Assembly (NCBI RefSeq): GCF_002002925.1 | Contig: NZ_CP019511.1 | Span: 2,945,001 to 3,009,000 of the forward strand | DNA length: 64,000 nucleotides | Direction of reading: 5' to 3' | Source of the DNA: Sphingomonas sp. LM7 | GTDB lineage: Bacteria; Pseudomonadota; Alphaproteobacteria; Sphingomonadales; Sphingomonadaceae | Shown here: positions 60,993-64,000 of the stretch, piece after piece | Layout: every line of letters begins with the position of its first letter | Numbering within the stretch: position 1 is the stretch's first letter | Translations under genes and position numbers: made by a program | The notes under the pieces: model-generated | What the model was told of the DNA's origin: nothing | The model's input: the letters and a program-made list of their open reading frames with translations, nothing else | The model's database searches: none

Positions 60993-61873
60993 TCCTCGGT
61001 CTCCACCCTGCCGGCCCCGAGCGGCGGCTGCTCGACGAGGGCCGGCGCACGCGCGCAATGACGTGGATCATGGCGATCATGCTGTTCCTGACCGTGCTCG
61101 CCGGCGCGCTGGGGCTGGGGATGTTCGCCGCCACCGCGCAGCTCGACCGCGAGCTTTCGGGCAGGCTGACGGTGCAGATCGTCGAGCCCCTCGCCAGCCT
61201 GCGCGACGCCCAGGCGGCGGCGATGGTCCGCGAACTCGGCCGGCTGCCTGGCGTGGCCCGCGCCCGCGAAGTCGATCGCGCGCACCTTGCCGAATTGCTG
61301 CGGCCATGGCTCGGCGATGCCGGGCTCGATCCGGACCTGCCGATGCCCGCCATGATCGACGTCGAGGTGCGCGGCAGCGATGTCGCCGCGGTCGAGCAGG
61401 CGGCGCGGCGGATCGCGCCCGGCGCGCGAGTCGATCGGCATGCCCAGTGGCTGTCGCCGGTGCGCAGTTTCATGTCGACGATGAGCTGGCTCGCGGTGGC
61501 GCTGATGCTGCTGATCGCGAGCGCGACCGCCGCCGTCGTGCTGCTTGCCGCGCGCACGGGGCTGGACACGCACCGCGACACGATCGAAGTGCTGCATATG
61601 CTGGGCTCGACCGACATCCAGATCGCCCGCCTGTTCCAGCGGCGGATCGCGTTCGACACGCTGCTCGGCGGCCTTGCCGGCACCGTGGCGGCTCTCGCGC
61701 TGGTGTGGTTCCTCCAGGCGCGGCTGAGTGCGCTGGGCTCCGAGATGCTGGGCGGCGTCGCGCTCCAGCAGCGCGACTGGTTCCTGTTGCTCCTGCTGCC
61801 GATCAGCTTCGCGCTGCTGGCGACCGGTGCGGCGCGCATCGCAGTGCTGCGCGCGCTGGGGAAGCGGCTATGA
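60989..61873 (+). CDS. ftsX: Cell-division protein FtsX
   Basis: Permease-like partner of FtsE. 294 aa with four membrane helices (first MTWIMAIMLFLTVLAGALGL), an extracellular loop and the FtsX pattern IEVLHMLGSTDIQIARLFQRR. Overlaps both neighbours by 4 nt (ATGA). Confidence 0.92.
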   Translation: MILGLHPAGPERRLLDEGRRTRAMTWIMAIMLFLTVLAGALGLGMFAATAQLDRELSGRLTVQIVEPLASLRDAQAAAMVRELGRLPGVARAREVDRAHLAELLRPWLGDAGLDPDLPMPAMIDVEVRGSDVAAVEQAARRIAPGARVDRHAQWLSPVRSFMSTMSWLAVALMLLIASATAAVVLLAARTGLDTHRDTIEVLHMLGSTDIQIARLFQRRIAFDTLLGGLAGTVAALALVWFLQARLSALGSEMLGGVALQQRDWFLLLLLPISFALLATGAARIAVLRALGKRL

Positions 61874-62412
61874 TCTGGCGCATCGCCTTGCTGCTGCTGG
61901 TTGCCTGGGCGCTGGGCTTCGCGGCATTTCTGCTGTCGCTCGGCACTCCGCTCGACAACCACAAGACCGACGCGATCGTCGTACTTACGGGCGGCTCGGG
62001 CCGGATCGACCGCGGCCTCGCCACGCTGCGTGCCGGTGACGCGAAACGGATGCTGGTGAGCGGCGTCGATCCCGATGTCCGCCCGGTCGAGCTCGCCGTG
62101 CAGTTCAAGATCGACCGCAAGCTGATGGCATGCTGCATCGATCTAGGCTGGCAGGCGGTCGACACCCGGTCGAACGCCGACGAGACCGCCAAATGGGTCC
62201 AGCGCCACGGCTTCAAGTCGGTGCGGCTGGTGACTACCGACTGGCACATGCCGCGCGCGCGGATGGAGCTGGCCAGCGCGCTGGGCAACGGCGTCGAAGT
62301 CGTTGGCGACGGCGTGCGCAGCGGCGCGAACAGCCCGGGCTGGCGGGTGCTGTTCCGCGAATATCACAAGTTCCTGGTGCGCCGGATCGCACTGTGGGTC
62401 GGGGCAGGCTGA
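61870..62412 (+). CDS. YdcF/ElyC-type DUF218 protein
   Basis: 180 aa: N-terminal membrane helix (IALLLLVAWALGFAAFLLSL) and a DUF218 domain with DAIVVLTGGSGRIDRGL, MLVSGV and SNADETAKWVQRHGF ... VTTDWHMPRA. DUF218 proteins act in envelope metabolism (for example ElyC and SanA in E. coli). The reaction is unknown. Overlaps plsC and ftsX ends, so the four genes form one operon. Confidence 0.86.
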   Translation: MIWRIALLLLVAWALGFAAFLLSLGTPLDNHKTDAIVVLTGGSGRIDRGLATLRAGDAKRMLVSGVDPDVRPVELAVQFKIDRKLMACCIDLGWQAVDTRSNADETAKWVQRHGFKSVRLVTTDWHMPRARMELASALGNGVEVVGDGVRSGANSPGWRVLFREYHKFLVRRIALWVGAG

Positions 62413-63116
62413 TGGACCGGGTGCGCACGATCCTGTTCGGAATCATATTTTACGGCGTATCGGTGCCGATCGTGCTGCTGGCGCCGGTGATGGCGCTGTT
62501 CGGCCAGCGCGCGTTCCGCGGCTGGGTGCTGCGCTGGACCGAGTATCAGGCGTGGTGCGCGCGCCACATCGTCGGCATCCGCACCCGGACCGCAGGCGCG
62601 CCGCTGGCCGGGCCCGCACTCTACGCGGCGAAGCACCAGTCGTTCTTCGAGACGTTCGAGCTGGTGCGGATGCTCGGCGCTCCGGCGATCGTCATGCGCC
62701 AGGAGTTCGCGCGCATCCCGGTGTGGGGTTGGGCGGCGCGGCGCTATGGCGTCATCATCATCGACCGCAGCGGCGCGGCATCGGCGCTCCGCCAGATGAT
62801 GCGCGAAGCCAAGGCAGCGGGTGCCGAGGGCCGTTCGGTGATCCTGTTTCCCGAAGGCACGCGCTCGGCGATGGGCGAGGCGCCGCCGTTGCAGGCGGGA
62901 CTCGCCGGCCTCTACCGCGCGGTCGGCCTGCCGGTAGTGCCGGTAGCGCTCGACAGCGCGCGGGTGTGGCCCAAGCACGGGCCGATGCATCCCGGCATGG
63001 TGACGTTCCGCTTTGGCGAGCCGATCCCCGCGGGGCTGAAGCGCGACGAGATCGAGGTACGCGTCCATCGCGAGATCAATGTTCTCAACGCGGGTGCGAT
63101 CATCACGGAAGAATGA
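62412..63116 (+). CDS. 1-acyl-sn-glycerol-3-phosphate acyltransferase (PlsC family)
   Basis: 234 aa; adds a second acyl chain to lysophosphatidate or a related lysolipid. N-terminal helix (ILFGIIFYGVSVPIVLLAPV), acceptor motif KHQSFFETF (HX4E in place of the usual HX4D), and FPEGTRS near residue 150. The HX4E variation is present in some relatives; its functional effect is unknown. Confidence 0.88.
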   Translation: MDRVRTILFGIIFYGVSVPIVLLAPVMALFGQRAFRGWVLRWTEYQAWCARHIVGIRTRTAGAPLAGPALYAAKHQSFFETFELVRMLGAPAIVMRQEFARIPVWGWAARRYGVIIIDRSGAASALRQMMREAKAAGAEGRSVILFPEGTRSAMGEAPPLQAGLAGLYRAVGLPVVPVALDSARVWPKHGPMHPGMVTFRFGEPIPAGLKRDEIEVRVHREINVLNAGAIITEE

Positions 63117-63165
63117 CCGCTGTCACCCCATTTGCGGACATCCGCCTCCGGGCTATTCTACCGCG

Positions 63166-63378
63166 ATGAAACGGGCTGGATTCCTTGCATATGCTGCCGG
63201 TTTAGCAGGAATAACCCTGCTTACTGCAGGATCCACGGTCAATTCGATCCTATTTCTATATGATTATGCCGGTAGATTTAGCGTAGTTGCAGTGACTGGC
63301 TGGCTGATCGCCACATTTTGCCCAATCACCTTGTCTTGGCTTGTTTGGATAATGTCCGGGCGGATAAAGACGCGCTGA
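63166..63378 (+). CDS. Small two-helix membrane protein, unknown
   Basis: 70 aa with two hydrophobic segments (AGFLAYAAGLAGITLLTAG; FSVVAVTGWLIATFCPITLS) and a basic C-terminus. The DNA is clearly richer in A+T than its neighbours, suggesting foreign origin or weak selection. No strong ribosome-binding site. May be real; family not recognised. Confidence 0.45.
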   Translation: MKRAGFLAYAAGLAGITLLTAGSTVNSILFLYDYAGRFSVVAVTGWLIATFCPITLSWLVWIMSGRIKTR

Positions 63379-63408
63379 CTCCCGCACCTCATTTATATTC
63401 CCGCGGCG

Positions 63409-63630
63409 ATGACGGTCTTCGCAATAGGCCAGTCACTGCTTTTCGATACCGTCGGGGTCTTGGGTGACAGCATGGCAGATGGCTTCGCGCTGTTGACCGG
63501 TATCTGCTACCTTATGCTCGCGCTCCTGGTCCACCTCACCGCTACCATAGCCCTCGGCGTGGCGAACGTCAGGCGTTGGCGAACGGCAGCTAACCACCGA
63601 TCTTGGACATGCCCGCCTACCGCAGCCTAG
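63409..63630 (+). CDS. Small membrane protein, unknown
   Basis: 73 aa with two hydrophobic stretches (GFALLTGICYLMLALLVHLT; ATIALGVANV). Starts 30 nt after the preceding small frame and overlaps the tyrA end by 4 nt. No homolog recognised; low certainty. Confidence 0.35.
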   Translation: MTVFAIGQSLLFDTVGVLGDSMADGFALLTGICYLMLALLVHLTATIALGVANVRRWRTAANHRSWTCPPTAA

Positions 63631-64000
63631 TCGTGCGAGCGGCCGAAATCAGGCCGCGCATCGTCCTGGCCGGAATCGATGATCGAGCGGCGGACGGCGC
63701 GGGTGCGGCTGAACAGGTCGAACAGCTCGTCGCCCTTGCCCCAGCGGATTGCGCGCTGGAGTGCGGTCAGATCCTCCGAGAAGCGCTGGAGCATGTCGAG
63801 CACCGCCTCGCGATTGGCGAGGAAGACGTCGCGCCACATCGTCGGGTCCGACGCGGCGATACGGGTGAAGTCGCGGAAGCCGCCCGCCGAATATTTGATG
63901 ACCTCCGAAGCCGTCACTTCCTCCAGGTCCGAGGCTGTGCCGACGATCGTATAGGCGATCAGATGCGGCAAATGGCTGGTCACTGCGAGCACGCGATCAT
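63627..64000 (-). CDS. tyrA: Prephenate/arogenate dehydrogenase, 3' part (cut by window edge)
   Basis: Last 123 residues of a TyrA-type dehydrogenase in tyrosine synthesis. The segment DRVLAVTSHLPHLIAYTIVG and GGFRDFTRIAASDPTMWRDV are hallmark C-terminal motifs. The N-terminal NAD-binding half lies beyond base 64000. Confidence 0.88.
   Translation of the reverse strand, partial: DRVLAVTSHLPHLIAYTIVGTASDLEEVTASEVIKYSAGGFRDFTRIAASDPTMWRDVFLANREAVLDMLQRFSEDLTALQRAIRWGKGDELFDLFSRTRAVRRSIIDSGQDDARPDFGRSHD

Overview
The window is high-GC alphaproteobacterial DNA, most likely from a Sphingomonas-type bacterium (Sphingomonadaceae). The evidence is overall gene style, the gltD - two DUF2059 genes - gltB arrangement, an alphaproteobacterial flagellar gene set, a TonB-dependent receptor with an EIVVTG box, and the ftsEX - ydcF - plsC neighbourhood. 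This is judged from protein sequence alone; no database search was possible.

Bases 1-7.8 kb hold an RNA-repair and RNA-quality-control locus. A CARF-AAA+ activator (rtcR) is read leftward. Facing it is a sigma-54 promoter (1888-1903) driving a putative operon: a structured leader with a tRNA-Pro(UGG)-like element, the Ro60/TROVE protein (rsr), a tandem array of four Y-RNA-like modules (3655-4174), the RNA ligase rtcB, an unknown 147-aa protein, an RlaP-type nucleotidyltransferase and the RNA cyclase rtcA. rsr, Y RNA and rtcBA genes with RtcR are known together in enterobacteria. Unusual here are the four modules in the space between two genes, joined by spacers of 9-11 nt. Each has the same kind of Ro-binding stem but a different head: two tRNA mimics that appear to be circularly permuted at different points, one minimal hairpin, and one with only a T-arm and capped stem. 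A tRNA-like element also precedes rsr.

From 7.8 to 9.4 kb lies a decayed tyrosine integrase next to the 3' end of a tRNA-Leu(CAG) gene, which suggests the RNA-repair locus may have arrived on a tRNA-integrated island. From 9.5 to 20.3 kb is housekeeping: an NDUFA9-like reductase, uppP, glutamate synthase (gltD and gltB around two DUF2059 periplasmic proteins), two small exported or membrane proteins and a GST/FzlA-like protein.

From 20.3 to 54.5 kb is an almost complete flagellar regulon. On the minus strand are fliS-fliD, fliKLMNOPQR-flhB, and flbD-fliEFGHIJ. flbD faces fliC. Another minus-strand operon runs motA-motB-flgA-flgM-flgN-transglycosylase-flhA-fliA, divergent from the plus-strand flgBCDEFGHIJKL-motA-motB operon. 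Sigma-54-type promoters are visible before flgB and fliK and, less certainly, motA-1; weak sigma-28-like sites precede fliC and the second motA. Thus the activator FlbD, sigma-28 FliA and anti-sigma FlgM all have plausible targets in the window. Oddities include two stator gene pairs, an FlgH without lipobox cysteine, an FliM without the N-terminal CheY-binding motif, and an FlgJ without the muramidase domain.

From 54.5 to 64 kb are a TonB-dependent receptor with a Gly/Gln-rich insert, tRNA-Leu(GAG), a MATE transporter, a zinc-ribbon/DUF3426 membrane protein, ftsE-ftsX, a YdcF-like protein, a PlsC-like acyltransferase, two tiny membrane ORFs in less GC-rich DNA, and the 3' part of a prephenate dehydrogenase cut by the window edge.
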